Source: Scatophagus argus (lineage: Eukaryota > Chordata > Actinopteri > Scatophagidae). From it: a DNA stretch of 64,000 nucleotides. Both the position numbers and the translations under genes were made by a program. Shown in pieces: positions 47,741-59,900 of this stretch; the first letter of the stretch is position 1, and each line of letters opens with the position of its first letter. The stretch lies in NCBI RefSeq assembly GCF_020382885.2, contig NC_058494.1, forward strand, positions 13,100,001 through 13,164,000, read 5' to 3'. A model generated the notes under the pieces. It searched no databases. It was given only the letters and a program-made list of their open reading frames with translations, and was not told the origin of the DNA.

Positions 47741-48616
47741 GGAGGGAGGTGGGGCATATACAAGAAATTGTACATGTACTCTACGATGCAATGTTAGTGG
47801 TAGCCCGCAAAATGGAGGCAGATGGCCTTGTGTGAAAAAAGAGCTACCTTTAAAGAAATGTTGTGTTTTAATGATGACAGTGGAAAAATTCATAGGCTGT
47901 TCCAAAATATAGGATATAGGACGAACAACGCAGTTTAGAACTCGGAGCACTTTTTAGGATAGCCCAGTCCAATCCCCACAAATGTCATATCCTTTTTTCT
48001 AACCAAGCAACTTCACTAAAAGTTGAGTTTATGTGTCACATGATACTCACTTGCAAAATTGCTAAGCACACTTGTGTTCCTCTGACTGTCTTCCTTATTA
48101 CTGTAAACCTTTTCAGCAGTGTGCCACTTCATTGTCAAATCAGCTCTTATCTTCACTATCTCAGACAGGGTTTGGCTTCATTCTCTTCTTGATCTGATAT
48201 CGGCTCTGAAAATATTTTCAGCATGATTTTTTTATCTGAGACCTGCCTGGCAAGAAGAAAATATCCCGTTCTTAAAAGCTTTGTCTTGACCCCAGCAAAA
48301 CAAAGACAGGTGTGCTCAAGAAAAACAACTTCTGAGCATCCACAGAGGTGTATGATTAATCTGAACGCTGTTGCTAGGCGGCAACGTGGTTAATCATTGA
48401 CTCAGTGGATAGAGAAAAACAACATCCATATAAAACTTGGGTTTTTGATGTTTGTTGCGCAAATTTAAAAACCGTGTCCATAAAGGAAAAAACCCTGTAA
48501 AATAACATGTGAGCGTTGAGTTCTATGCACTGTTTTTGTAAATCTGTGAACATTTTGATTCTGTGTGTTTGTTATATTGTGATTAACATGCAGGGTGTAA
48601 ACTTTATCTGTGTGTC

Positions 48617-48627
48617 AATAAAATAAA
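48617..48627 (+). terminator. Poly(A) signal of the B7-like gene
   Basis: Two overlapping AATAAA hexamers (48617-48622 and 48622-48627) about 1.46 kb after the stop codon, followed by a TGTGTGAATTATTTTT G/T-rich stretch. Good candidate for the 3' end. Confidence 0.7.
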
Positions 48628-48649
48628 GTATTTTACTGAAAAATGGAAC

Positions 48650-51487
48650 TGTGTGAATTATTTTTATAATTTTATTTTCCTCACGCACTCTTGCATATTA
48701 TGTCACCGATGGCAGTTGTTGTTAGTGGATGTTGGTAGGTCACATGTCTGCACATGATAAAAACTTTCACTTTTGTCTTTACTTTGCTTCATTGGCTAAA
48801 CTGAGATGTGACATTTGTGAAGTTTTGTTTGCAACATATTAACTTATCTAGACTCAGTGTTGAGACTCTGAAACTCTGACAGAACAGTGTTTCAACCACA
48901 CAAGATCTTTTCAGTCTATTAGAATTTTTTTTTCTCTTCATTTTCGCTTTCAAGAAAATTCTTCCATCCATGCATTTTTTTTACACAGCTTATACCAGCT
49001 GATTACTTGCAAGAGGAGGGGTACATCCTGCACTGGTTTCCCAGTCAGTCGCAGGGCTCTTATCTTGCTGATGTAATGGAGAGTAGCCAATAAACCTAAT
49101 GTGCATGTTTTTGGGGCTGTGGAAGGAAGCCAGAGTACTCAGAGGAAACCCATGCAGGCACAGGGAGTACATGCAGACTCGGCACAGAGGGGCCCAGACC
49201 GGGATACGAACCTGGAACCCTCTTGCTATGAGGTGACACCTCTAACCACTGCACCACCATGCAGGAAAATCAAAGTGCTTGCACACATGTTTTTATTCTC
49301 TCTGCTGATGGAAATTGCAAAATCTGCAACAAATTCTGTGCAACTGATAAATGGTGAGCAATGGGATACTTTCAAACCAGTCCAGTCTGCCTTTTTTAAG
49401 CCTTTGAATTGAGATCATATCTGCTCGCTATTTCCGCCATTCATCATCAGGCTGATCTTGTCACCTTTTCATATCGGTAAATAAAATCATTCAAGACATC
49501 AGATCACGTTGAAAAAGATTTAAGATAGATTTTGCAGAATTAAGATCTTGCACAATCCTGCCACCCAGTGAGAAAATAGTGTTACAACATGGTGAACTGC
49601 ATGACTGAGACGATGCAAAGTGTACCGATCCAACGTAAACGTTTACAGAATATTTTTTCGACACGAAACGAAACAGTGTTCTCAGAGCTGATAAAAGAGC
49701 TTAATCAATAACTCTGAGAGTCTCAACAAAAAAATGAGCATCTGTCACAAACACACTACACTCCAATACCATTTTATTAGGTCACCAGGCCAAAACCAAT
49801 GCAGTCTAAATCAGCAGCCCTGATGTAAATTCTAGGCTGTTTTCGTTTTAAGCTTATTGTATCTAATCAACAGCAATCTTCATCCTATCCATTTTTACAC
49901 TCAGAGCGACTGAATACGATTCAATAAGGAGTTTAAAAACAACACCGCCCACACGTAAACATTTGCAGACTAGATGTATTATTCTCTAAAGTTTCAAAAT
50001 CTGTTATAAATAACTACTGGAGGTGGGAGGAATGTTTCTAAAACAAGACATTCCAAGTTCAGCTTGTTACGGCCTGCACCTGAAGCCAATATTCTGTCAG
50101 AGCTTGATAAGTTTCTGTGCTGTAAGATGAAAAGTCAAGATTCAACAGCTAGAGATTTTAGAGACATGCATGTGTATAAATAACATCAGGACTGGAAGAA
50201 AGTTTACTTTTGTTTGCCTGGGTGCCCAGACTCAAGAAGCTGAGTTTCACCTTCAATTTGTCAAGCAGTGATGGGTTTTAAAGATCTGACATCAGTCCAT
50301 ATTTGACAGCAAACACTCAGCATTGCATGGATGTTCAGATTATGTCCACTCCATCTCAGTGCATCCAGGCCCACGTGTGCAGGTGTAGACCGTACCCTTT
50401 AATATACAGAGACCCGACATTCCCCATGAGCAAGCACTTGTCTTCTTGTCTCTGTGTATACACATACATAATTGTCCATGTCAGGATCCTTCCTGGCCTT
50501 CTGTGGATGCTCAGAAAAAGTTTGAACATTTGGTGCCTTTTCAAGATGACATTTTCAAAGTCCAGGGATGATATTTTTCTGTTTCATTGTAAGGTGTTGC
50601 TGTTATTTTTCCCACTCCCTCTATGTTGACTCCTAATACTTTTGTTTGTGTTGTTGTTTTTATTTTGTAATGTAAATAGTCTTAGAAATACGTTCCTGGT
50701 TGTTTTTGCTTTCACTGTGTCCACAAGCACACGTCTGTTTTGTATCTATGGCCCACAGTCAAAATAATCCTCTAAATAGTTTACATAAAACGAATGGATG
50801 AATGCAATGATCAGAACAACACTCGATGAAATGCATTTGGCATGTCTTTAGAAATAATTGGAGTTTATTTGAAAACAAAAGAGGACAGATCAAAGTGTCT
50901 GAATTTCTTATTGTGACATGCAGCAGCATCAGAGATTCATTGTATTGTTTTTTGTGTCTAACAATGTTTATCAGGGCCTGATCTCATGCAGTCATTTCTT
51001 ATATATGGCACAGACACACACTGCATCAGTAATCGCCATACGGAGCCCACTGGACCAGCTCTCCGTTTAAAGGGTCCGAGCTGCCAGATCTAGTTGAAAA
51101 TCCAAGGGTTTATCTAAACTGGTGTGAAAGGAACCCACCTAGCTTCTTAGAGTACAATTTTTTTTATTAAAAATCTATATTTATATCCACAGGTTTATAT
51201 GATGTGTTCTATGCATTTTCACATATTCAATTAGCTAGTGAGATGCAATACCCATGGAAATTCACCTTTGTTTTTACATTTATTGTATTTAATATGCTCC
51301 ATCAGAGGGTGTACTCTCCTAATACATGAAGTATAATCATATACAGAGAACACAGTTATCTAAATTTATACATATAACTCGTATCACAGCAATATTTGTA
51401 AGGGCATATTCCCAAAGTGATTTTGTTTCACAGGTGCACAGGGGCAGGGCACATAATCAGCCCACAGCACCACAGCGTACAGGAAGT
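48650..51487. other. Intergenic DNA between the two Ig-domain genes
   Basis: No coding sequence recognised. It contains a reverse-strand SINE at 49.0-49.27 kb. The remainder is AT-rich unique-looking sequence; the promoter of the CD7-like gene should be in the last few hundred bases. An AGGAAGT ETS-type word sits just before the upstream ATG at 51488. Confidence 0.5.
49003..49266 (-). mobile_element. tRNA-headed SINE-type repeat, reverse strand
   Basis: Reverse-complement of the fish SINE family seen in jpt1 intron 1. On the minus strand it runs from a head with a B-box-like GGTTCGTATCC through AACATGCACATTAGGTTTAT and GACTGGGAAACCAGTGCAGG. It covers most of the unit. Confidence 0.75.
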
Positions 51488-51535
51488 ATGTCTGCATGTG
51501 AAAAAACGACGACAGCAGGCAGTCAGTGCTGCAAA

Positions 51536-53810
51536 ATGATGCTGCTGTGCAGGTCCATACTGTTTCTCTGTCTTTCTGCCAATGCAGGTATGGTGCTTTG
51601 CTTCTCAGAACATTTTAATGACATTTTTGATAGACTGCCACAATGTTCTTTGGACCAGCTGAGAGGAATATTTTTATATTGTGCAAAATAGTTTCTCTCT
51701 CTGCTTCCATAAATACTGTTATCCTGTCAGTGAGTTTAGCCTTGACTTTAATCAGAAAGTTTGTCTCTTTATGACAGAGAACATACTATTCAGAGGGTCT
51801 GGTGAAAATGTCACCTTGGAGTGTTCCTACGCAGGGTGTCCCAGCAGCATTGAAGGGTATCCTGGGATGTACCTGTATAAAGACTTAGTGAAACTGGAGG
51901 AGGTTTACTATTGGTCAGAAAGAATCATACTGCGAGAGGGATACAATGGCAGGATTGAGGAAAAAGGACTTCTGAAGAACCACTCCATCATCATCAGCAA
52001 CCTGACCGTGGATGACACCGGTCTCTATAAGTGTGTGTATACGAAACTTCGCAGCAAGGACATCACATGTAATGTCTACATACTTGCTGTAACAGGTGCG
52101 TCTTACCTTTTGCTCTTCAAAAACTGCACAAAGCGTTCGCTCGAAGGTAGCAGCAGAGAGGTGGAGAGTGCACCAAGTGCGAAGTTCTCAGTCACAAATT
52201 TAATGTTATTTTATTAAGATTTTTAGTATTTATTAAGATTTTACACACAAAATCTATGGTGAATGCATGAACGTATGATAGAAATAAAATAAAATGGGTA
52301 TTCTATTATCAGTATTAAATGTACTGCATCAAAATGCTGTCTACATGTCAGTAAATCCAGGATCTATATTTTCAACATCATGAGTGGTTGTATCACTTGT
52401 GATATTTAACATTTTACACTACTGCTTTAGTGTAAAGGGTAATCTTTGCAAAATCCCTTAATATTCCCCCTTTGCGCTTACATAAACTCGATCTGTACAA
52501 AAGTACTGAAAGTATTGGTAAGTTAACTTGCATGTTTGAAGATGATGAAACACGTAAATCTACTTGGCTCCATGATGTCCTACATATTGTGACTTGACTT
52601 GTTTGAAGACAGTTACACTCCCGTTTATCATTCTTATTGTTAGCAAATCCCAGTTCAAGAACTCTAAACAGACTTACAGACTCTTTGCACAACTATCACA
52701 CAACTTACTTGTAATATAGCATTTAACATTGTGATATTTCCACATTGCCACACAAAGGATCTTAACACTGAAGAACCTTCAGTAATCAACCACTTTCCTA
52801 TGTGCTTGTCTATCATATCTGTCTTATTTAAATTTTAGAGGGAATTCATTGTTATTTAGCAAATTTATACCATAAAATATAGTTAAAGTTGTGCCACTGA
52901 TGGTATCACTTGATGGAACGCTACTGGGATATGTGTATAAAGATGGTACATTTTATTTTATGTGACCCATTTTTGCCTTTTTGTCATTTCACATAGTTAA
53001 TGACAGAGTTAATTGTGCTCCTGCTTATGAGAATAAAACAGAGGAAAATCCCCAACTACATAAAACAACGCAACCGCATCAAAGCCCACCTCTGGTGTTA
53101 GTCATCATTGTGACTGGCATCATCTGCACGCTGGTAACAGCGATCTTCACCCTGCTGATCCTCCCGAAGGTGAGTTCAGACTTCCCTTAGTAAATAAATA
53201 AAAATTCTTAAGTAGCTATGTCAGCTTCAGTAATAGTTGCCTCCCATGTCTGCAGATATTCTTTGTTCTACACGTGCACCGCTATCAGTCTATCACACTG
53301 ATTGTCATTAAATCCAATAAAAAGTTTCCTGAAATGTCCTTGATGTGACTGCACACAGCCCCTCTTATCTTTACACACTTGCCTTATCTACAAAGAGAAC
53401 TGAACCAGTCCTTGTACTCTCTTTATCTCTTTGGAAAATCCTCATAAAGTAGCTGTGAAGAAGTCTTGCTTAGATTTATTGCACTACATATGCCAATCAC
53501 CTTCAATTTCTTTGCCTTTTCTTCTTGAGGAAAAGTAGTGTTGGAGGTCCCTGTTGCCCCTTTTTAACTGATTACAGTCTGTGAAATCTACTTCTACTGT
53601 TGAATGTAATGTTCTGATATCTGATATCTGACACCTTCATACTATTCAGCCGTCTCTACAATTTATTATCAATAGGTGAGAAAATGGACTAGTGGCAGAA
53701 AAACGAGGGTCTCGGCAGTCCCCAGTGATTTTATATATGAAGTTATGACCAAGGTCAAACCTCAAGCAGCTCCAGAGGACTCAACGCCAAGCGCGAATGG
53801 CTTTGCTTAG
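51536..53810 (+). CDS. cd7: CD7-like single-IgV lymphocyte membrane receptor
   Basis: Four coding exons (51536-51587, 51778-52095, 52997-53169, 53676-53810) give 225 aa. An in-frame ATG at 51488 would add 16 residues; I chose 51536 because it directly starts a typical signal peptide (MMLLCRSILFLCLSANA). The single V domain has NVTLEC (Cys33) and DDTGLYKC (Cys103). It lacks the usual core Trp: the strand reads GMYLYKD, as in mammalian CD7 (GIYLRQ). The CD7-like pattern VYYW, then NGRIEEKG, then HSIIISNLTVDDTG follows. Cys38 and Cys115 could form a second disulfide. A Pro/Thr-rich stalk (about 124-155), a membrane segment (about 156-179) and a 45-residue tail follow. The tail has DFIYEVM (Tyr202-Met205), a YxxM motif matching the YEDM of human CD7, which binds PI3-kinase p85. 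CD7 is on human 17q25, consistent with the neighbours. Fish CD300- or SECTM1-like proteins are alternatives. Confidence 0.75.
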
Positions 53811-53818
53811 CATTGCAG

Positions 53819-53824
53819 AATAAA
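53819..53824 (+). terminator. Possible poly(A) signal of the CD7-like gene
   Basis: AATAAA only nine bases after the stop codon, followed by TTGGCTTTTTGTTGCTTTTT. This would make an extremely short 3' UTR. If it is not used, a later AATAAA near 54902 is available but lies beyond the nested transposon. Confidence 0.4.
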
Positions 53825-54101
53825 TATTATTGGCTTGGCTTTTTGTTGCTTTTTCAAAATTGTTAATCAACGCACATGAGATAAAATGTAAAAATGATTT
53901 TTAAAAAAAGTGTCATTCTTGTGAAAGTGTAGCCTTATTAAAATCATTCTCAGTAGTATTAATGCTGATTATAAATATTCAAAAGTGCCGTGTGATCAAT
54001 GTTTGTTTATTTGATTAAAAGGCTCTTTTCTCAAGGATAAATCTGAGCAATGAGGCTTGACTCTGGCTTCCTCCCACAGTCTCAAAAACATGCCTTTTAG
54101 C

Positions 54102-54652
54102 TTAACCCTCCTGTTACGTTACTGGTCAAATTGACCCGTGTTAAAGTTTGAAGATCAAAAAAAAAAAATAGTAAAGTATTTTTTCAGTATGAAACTTCTT
54201 CTGCTTGCCTTAAATAGAGTAATCAACATGAAAATGGTTCATCTCACATATTTGCAACCACCCCCTGCATGTTTATATCACATAGATACTGTTTGGTCCA
54301 GCAGTCAAACTGGGGGTAAAAGGGTGTCAGAAAAGTGAAACTGAAAGAGGTGAAACATTAAAAAAAAAAAAAACATTGAACATGTATTTTTTGATTTTTT
54401 TTTTTTTTTTTTTTATGATAAACGACTGAGTTATCCTAATTGAACCAATATCTGTGAGCGGTAAGGAACACAATTGCACTAATTTGACAGAGTAGTTAAT
54501 AGTGGCGTTAGTAATTAAATATTAACAATTCTTATTGGAATTTTTTTAATTTTATTTTCAGACTTCTTTTGGATAATAAACTATGCACTGGGTCAAACTG
54601 ACCCGGGAACATCATTGCTGTTCCTGACAAATGATCACAACAGGAGGGTTAA
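54102..54652. mobile_element. piggyBac-type MITE nested in the SINE
   Basis: Flanked on both sides by TTAA (54102-54105 and 54649-54652), the target of piggyBac transposases. Its ends are a perfect 10-bp inverted repeat (CCCTCCTGTT and AACAGGAGGG). Just inside are GGTCAAATTGACCC (54124-54137) and GGTCAAACTGACCC (54591-54604), near-palindromic subterminal boxes. The interior is non-coding with long A and T runs. Non-autonomous; needs a transposase from elsewhere. It must be younger than the SINE it splits. Confidence 0.8.
54330..54347 (+). promoter_or_regulatory. ISRE-like motif inside the MITE
   Basis: GAAAAGTGAAACTGAAAG is close to the interferon-stimulated response element core (GAAANNGAAACT), and another GTGAAAC follows within ten bases. 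It lies about 0.5 kb beyond the CD7-like gene. Motif seen directly; activity unknown. Confidence 0.35.
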
Positions 54653-56400
54653 TTGGCCACTCTACATTGCCCTTTGTTGTGAAAGTGTTGATGTTTGATG
54701 ATAACGATAATATCAGTTCTAATTGTGTATCACTACTATCACTGTCTAATAGTATATCACTATCAGAAAGCTAATGCATAACATGTTTTCATATTTCTAC
54801 TGGCTATGATGCCTACTGTATGTGATGCAACTTTCGTACTATGGAGTGAAACTTCAAACTTTCAAAAGTCTTCAACTCGATTTTCAGTTTTCAAAAAAAT
54901 ATTCAATAAAAACATCACACAATCACTTTAACTTCATGTCTACACTAGATTTGTGACTTACTGTCAATAGAAGACAGGAAGCACCAGCTTAACCACAAGG
55001 CAGCTCTGAACATAATGTGGTTCACGTGACATGGTTGTTCATTCTGTGGTATTAACAAGATGAAAGGCATTCACAGCTCAACAACACCTACCGGTAATTC
55101 ACCAAAGCCTATTTCCCAATTGTTAACCTCATTTCAGTACCACCATTTTTGCCTTTAAGCAGCCTGGTTTTTTGTTTTTATTATTATTATCACTACCATT
55201 CAGCCTTAATCTTAATTCATAGTTTCTTTAAAATACACTACATAAAATACAATGATGATTGCACTCTTGCCGTTAAGAATGAAAACACACAAAAAACTTT
55301 ACATTTTCACTTTCTCATTTTAAAGATCTGCATGCACAAAGCAGCACAATAACAGCAAACAAACACTTTTACATACTAAGGCTGACATTTTCCAAGCTCT
55401 CTTCGTGTTATTAAACAGGCAGCAAAGCAGTCTTTTTAACCAGTTTGCTCTCTGATGTGGTCGATGTTGCACTTGCCTGAAGATTATATTGTTTGCAGCA
55501 AAACAATATAATTGGATTTTTTTTCAAGAGATCTGTCCTTATTAGGTCAAAAGTACTTTTAAATAGCATTATATGTGAGCAACACCCACATATAACTGTT
55601 AAGGGTTTTCTGTTATTGGCAAGTGTGACATGCTGACATAGAGAGAGTGTTAAAATTACCCTAAGCAGTGTGTTTTCTTTCTTTAGCAACTCATTTTTTA
55701 GTATTAGAGTTGTGATAGTTGTGCATGCCAGCAGGTGGCAGCAGACGTCAAAATGACTCTGACCACATGGCGTACACAGGTATGAGGAGTTGAAAAACCT
55801 CGTAGCTATCTCATTCTTTGGATTATTTCTGAAAAACTTTCAAATGATTGATTCAGTCCAATGATGTAATGTGCTCAACGTGACTGCTCTCTCGTCACTC
55901 TTATTTGCTCAATGAAGATTGTTTTAATCCCAAATCCTGAAGCTACTGAGGCAAAGTCATTGACCACATGAGGGCAGCATTGGACAGACAGTTTTACCGC
56001 AACGTGTGCTACAACGTGTCAGTTGTGGACAGCAGACAGCTTCTAGAAGAATCACTGACCAGGTCTGGACTCATGAAATGAGTTCGGTTGACAGGGGGAC
56101 TAAGCAACCTACTCTGAGAGCTGTTTAGTGAAATCTGCTGCTGTTTCTCTCCAAAACAAGAGGCTGAACACTCCATGACAGGTCACAGCCGCAAACTCAG
56201 CGTGCTATTGATTAAATGATAGTCATTAACACTCCGCACGTTTCTTGTGCAGTGTGTGTAACGTTTCCACAGCATACAGAGAATGGAGACTCCCCTCATC
56301 AGCCAGACAAGGAAAGTTAGTTGTTGATTTCCCTCCAACAAGTTCGTATCAGACAGGCGCTGGGTAACGCAGGGTATACTTAATGCAAAACATCAGAAGA
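54653..56400. other. Intergenic DNA after the CD7-like gene
   Basis: Apart from the SINE remnant at the start, no gene or recognisable repeat was found. Sequence is AT-rich with no long frame of protein-like composition. Confidence 0.5.
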
Positions 56401-56499
56401 ACTGAGCTTTAAAGAGAAATGGTGACGGTTTGACGCTGTGATCAGCTCGTGTCTTTCTCTGATGTAAGTCCATCTCATCGATCTGAGTGTTTCATTTCT

Positions 56500-56928
56500 C
56501 TAAGTGAGGAGTAACTACTGTGCTATCTGCAAGTGGGAGCCGTGCGTCCGTGCGTAAAGACGGTCAGTGGACCCCCATCATCCTCCTCCATCCTGCCCCC
56601 CCTCCTCCTCGTGCGCTCACGTCACATTTGTTTTACCATGGTCGTGCGGTCTCGAGATTGCCACTGAAGTGTACATCATCAAGCATCGTGGATCACACGG
56701 CACTTTTCGCATCTGCGTTGCCAGCAGTCACCGCGTCATCACGCAGTGGGAGCGAGCTGCACAAGGACAAGTGCAACGAAACTCGACAAAGTCCGGTTTT
56801 CGAACGACGGGACCGCGTGAGACGGACAGTCCCAGGTGTCCTCTGAGGACAAAGGCGCTGCTTTGATTTACAACTGAGAGAAGTGGACGAGCAGCAAACC
56901 CAGAGCATGAAGAAGACTCCCAATTCAG
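56500..56928 (+). other. Candidate CpG-rich first exon of an unidentified gene
   Basis: CpG density rises sharply (for example GTGCGTCCGTGCGTAAAGACGG near 56540 and ACCGCGTGAGACGGACAG near 56810). The stretch ends in an ATG at 56907 reading MKKTPNS, then a GTACAG donor at 56929. This looks like a 5' UTR with a very short first coding exon of a + strand gene whose next exons lie beyond the window or were not recognised. Overlapping open frames of about 100 codons in this block look like CpG-driven chance frames. I do not recognise the product. Confidence 0.4.
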
Positions 56929-59900
56929 GTACAGATATTTCAAAAAATGATGCTTGAATACACTTTTTATTGTGGGAGCAGACTGTATTATCATTTCAAC
57001 TCATTCACTCAGATATCACATTATCTAAACTCTGCAGAAAAGTATGAATTATGGATAAAAAAGTGACCTACTTTCGGACCTACCTTCTATTTAATCTATA
57101 AAATATAAATAAATGCATGTCAAAGTGATCGTGCACGGGCTGTGTATGACTTTACTGTTTATGAATAAATGTATAGTTTATCTGAATTCCTAATGTTCAC
57201 CTATATTATCCATCAAAAGAAAAACAAAACACTCCTGAATGTTCTTTATTATTTATCTCTGTTTATCTCAGTTTCTCTTTTTATCTCTTTCCCACTTGCC
57301 AAACTCTTTCACTTAGTCGTGTTGTTTTGGGCCAGTTTGCTTTGCAGTTGAGTGTACAGCACCCAGGGGAGCCCCTCAGGGTCCCCTTGGCCATTAAGGT
57401 CTGATGTGCATCATCATGTGTTCTTCCCAGCCTGACCTTCTGTACGGATGCACTGGACCCTTCAGGCTGCGCGCTGCACGTGTGTTTGTGCGTCTGCGGC
57501 TTTATGTCGGCCTTCTGAGACTTTTCAGACATTTCGTTACTCGTGATGTCAGTTTACATGGTTTTGCGTGTATACTTCTGCATTGGACCTGCATGGCACA
57601 ATGTAGCGTGTGCTTGAGTGTGTGTTCGTTATGCAACACATTTTTGCTCAGACCCCATCTGTGCGTTCCACCCTTTCCCAACAGTTAGGAACACAGGATG
57701 GGCTCTGGGGGCAGAAATAAAGCACTCTAGATTAAACAGACGCCAAAATGCGGCACAAACCGATGCTGCAGAGACTTGTGTTGAACAGCCAGACACATAT
57801 TTAACTTGTCCTGTTAATTCATGCCATATAAATGGCAAAGCTAATGTCCACACTGGATTAAGTCATTGAGAGAAGAGTCCAAGTCAAGCTTTGATGAGCA
57901 AATTGCAATGAAGCTGTAAGTTTGTGGGTCTCTGACTGATGACCAGTGCAGCTGCATGACATTTGACCTATACCTTAATGATTATTACCAGGTCAAGATT
58001 TTAATGCTTTTGCTTTCAAGTCTATATTATAGTATGTTAAGTTTCACAGCCATCGAGTCAGCATTTTTTCTTACTCACATCCAAATTTCAAGTCTCTGTT
58101 TGGATTTTTTTGTCAGTGCTATTACATTACACATGGCCTACATTTAGTTTTCTGCAATGTTACTCTACATTCTCAGGAAGTCCAGATTGTCGAAGTATTG
58201 ACCATGTGCATAGCAACTATCACAAACGCAGCAGCAGTGTGGAGCCACAAGGAATCAGTGCTTGACCTTTTATGGAATAGAAATGTGGGAAAGGTCTTAC
58301 TTAGAGGTGAGGAATGGTCCTGTTTAAGGAGTCTTATCACTAACTGTCAGTTTGTATCTCTGGAGATCCTCAACACTGCACCTGCACTGACACAGCACTG
58401 CCATACAAACACCCTCCAATTATTTACTGTTGTCTTTAGTCATGGGGTGGATTGGTAGCTTGGTAGGTGGTCAGACTGCAGAGGGGGCTGGCAGTGGACA
58501 TCGACAGTCAACTTTAGGTGCGTGATGGTAGCAGTTTTTAAGAGTCGTGTTCACACTTTTTCCAGAGAAGTCCAGATGAGATGTATTGTGCAGGAGGATT
58601 GGAAGAGAGAGTCTATCACTGCTAACTGAATAACAGGGAATATTTTAATGCAATTTAATTTAATTAATGCACACTCTCTCCTCCTCATCTCAGAGCTCCA
58701 GCAGTTTCTCCATGCAGCATCTTGACCTTAAGGTGTCAAATCATCTGTCAGACTGGAGCATTTCATGGCTGAACTGAGAGAGAACCCAATTAGCGGTACG
58801 AAAAAGATGTTTTTAATAGGCAACACTTTCAGCCTGTCTTCTTTTACGTGTCTGTCAACTTATCCCAAGCAAAAGTTCTCATTTGAGTTGGCTGCCTCAA
58901 GAGTGTGGCAATGCCAGAGAAAGCAGATGTTTGAAGTTACGCAGATGTGTGATTGAGATCAGCTATCTGCTAAAGTAGTCAGGACAGACCACAAATCTTT
59001 TTGGGAAGAACTCTTTTGTCCTGAGTCCCTGTCAGCTCATAGTCTTAAACCATAGCAGTACAATACGTGAATAACAGAGCCCAATAACAACTTTTGGGAC
59101 AGGTATATTAGATCTATGTTTTCTCATGCTTTATTTTACTCACTGCATTGTGTTGTCCCTTTGATCACTCACAAAAATATGTTGGCTCTAATTTAGGAAG
59201 GTCCGGCGAGACCCGGAGCTAGTTGGGCTTAATGAACTGGATGTACCCATGTTGTTCTGTAGTCTCGAGTAATGTGACCCTGAATGAACAGGGAGACCCA
59301 GTGGAGTAAATGCACCCCCCCCCCACGCTTTCTATCTTCCTACGCATGAGAGATCCCAGTCAGCTGTACTATGTATTCTCATGGCTCGTCCTCAGCTTGA
59401 ATAGAGTCCCTTTGTGGTGAACATTTGCTGGAGGCTGGTTACATGCATAGTTTTGGACTTCTCATCTTTTGACAGAAGGGTTGATTAAAAACTCAGGGAA
59501 GTGTTCTTGATGTTGACATGTGTGACTGGAACTAACAGATGGTGATAGTGCTGGTGTGCCAGTGAAGATGAATTTGGCTGTAGACATATTATTGTATAAG
59601 TTGTTTTTTGTTTTTTTTTTTCCATCAACAAATCTCTTCACTCAAGCATTTGTAGGTTGTCATGTTCGAATCATATCTTTCAGTGACTACCACAATGACG
59701 AATGTCTTGCGGAAACATTGACGTCTCTTCTTTTGACAGGGAAATGATTAATTATTGCAATGACTCAACATCCCAACGCTGTGCGGCAGACTCGAGGGGG
59801 TGATGGCCAGGATTTAGCCTGACAGATTAGATGGAGTGGGCGACATGTACAGACTTTGGCCCACAATATTTGATGTAGCTAGATTTTGTTATGGAACATT

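Larger units (their letters stand above)
54061..54700 (+). mobile_element. SINE fragment split by a later insertion
   Basis: The left part (to 54105) reads TTCCTCCCACAGTCTC and AAAAACATGCCTTTTAG. The right part (from 54649) continues TTAATTGGCCACTCTACATT and GCCC. Together they match the middle of the fish SINE seen at 30.76 kb, interrupted exactly at its TTAA. The element inserted there is listed separately. Confidence 0.7.

Noticed and set aside
47586-47912. 108-codon frame across the GT repeat
   Set aside because: Poly-Val/Cys translation of the microsatellite within the 3' UTR of the B7-like gene.
56520-56866. Two overlapping frames of about 100 codons in the CpG-rich block
   Set aside because: Length is explained by few stop codons in GC-rich DNA; neither has a domain-like pattern, and both lie in the probable 5' UTR.
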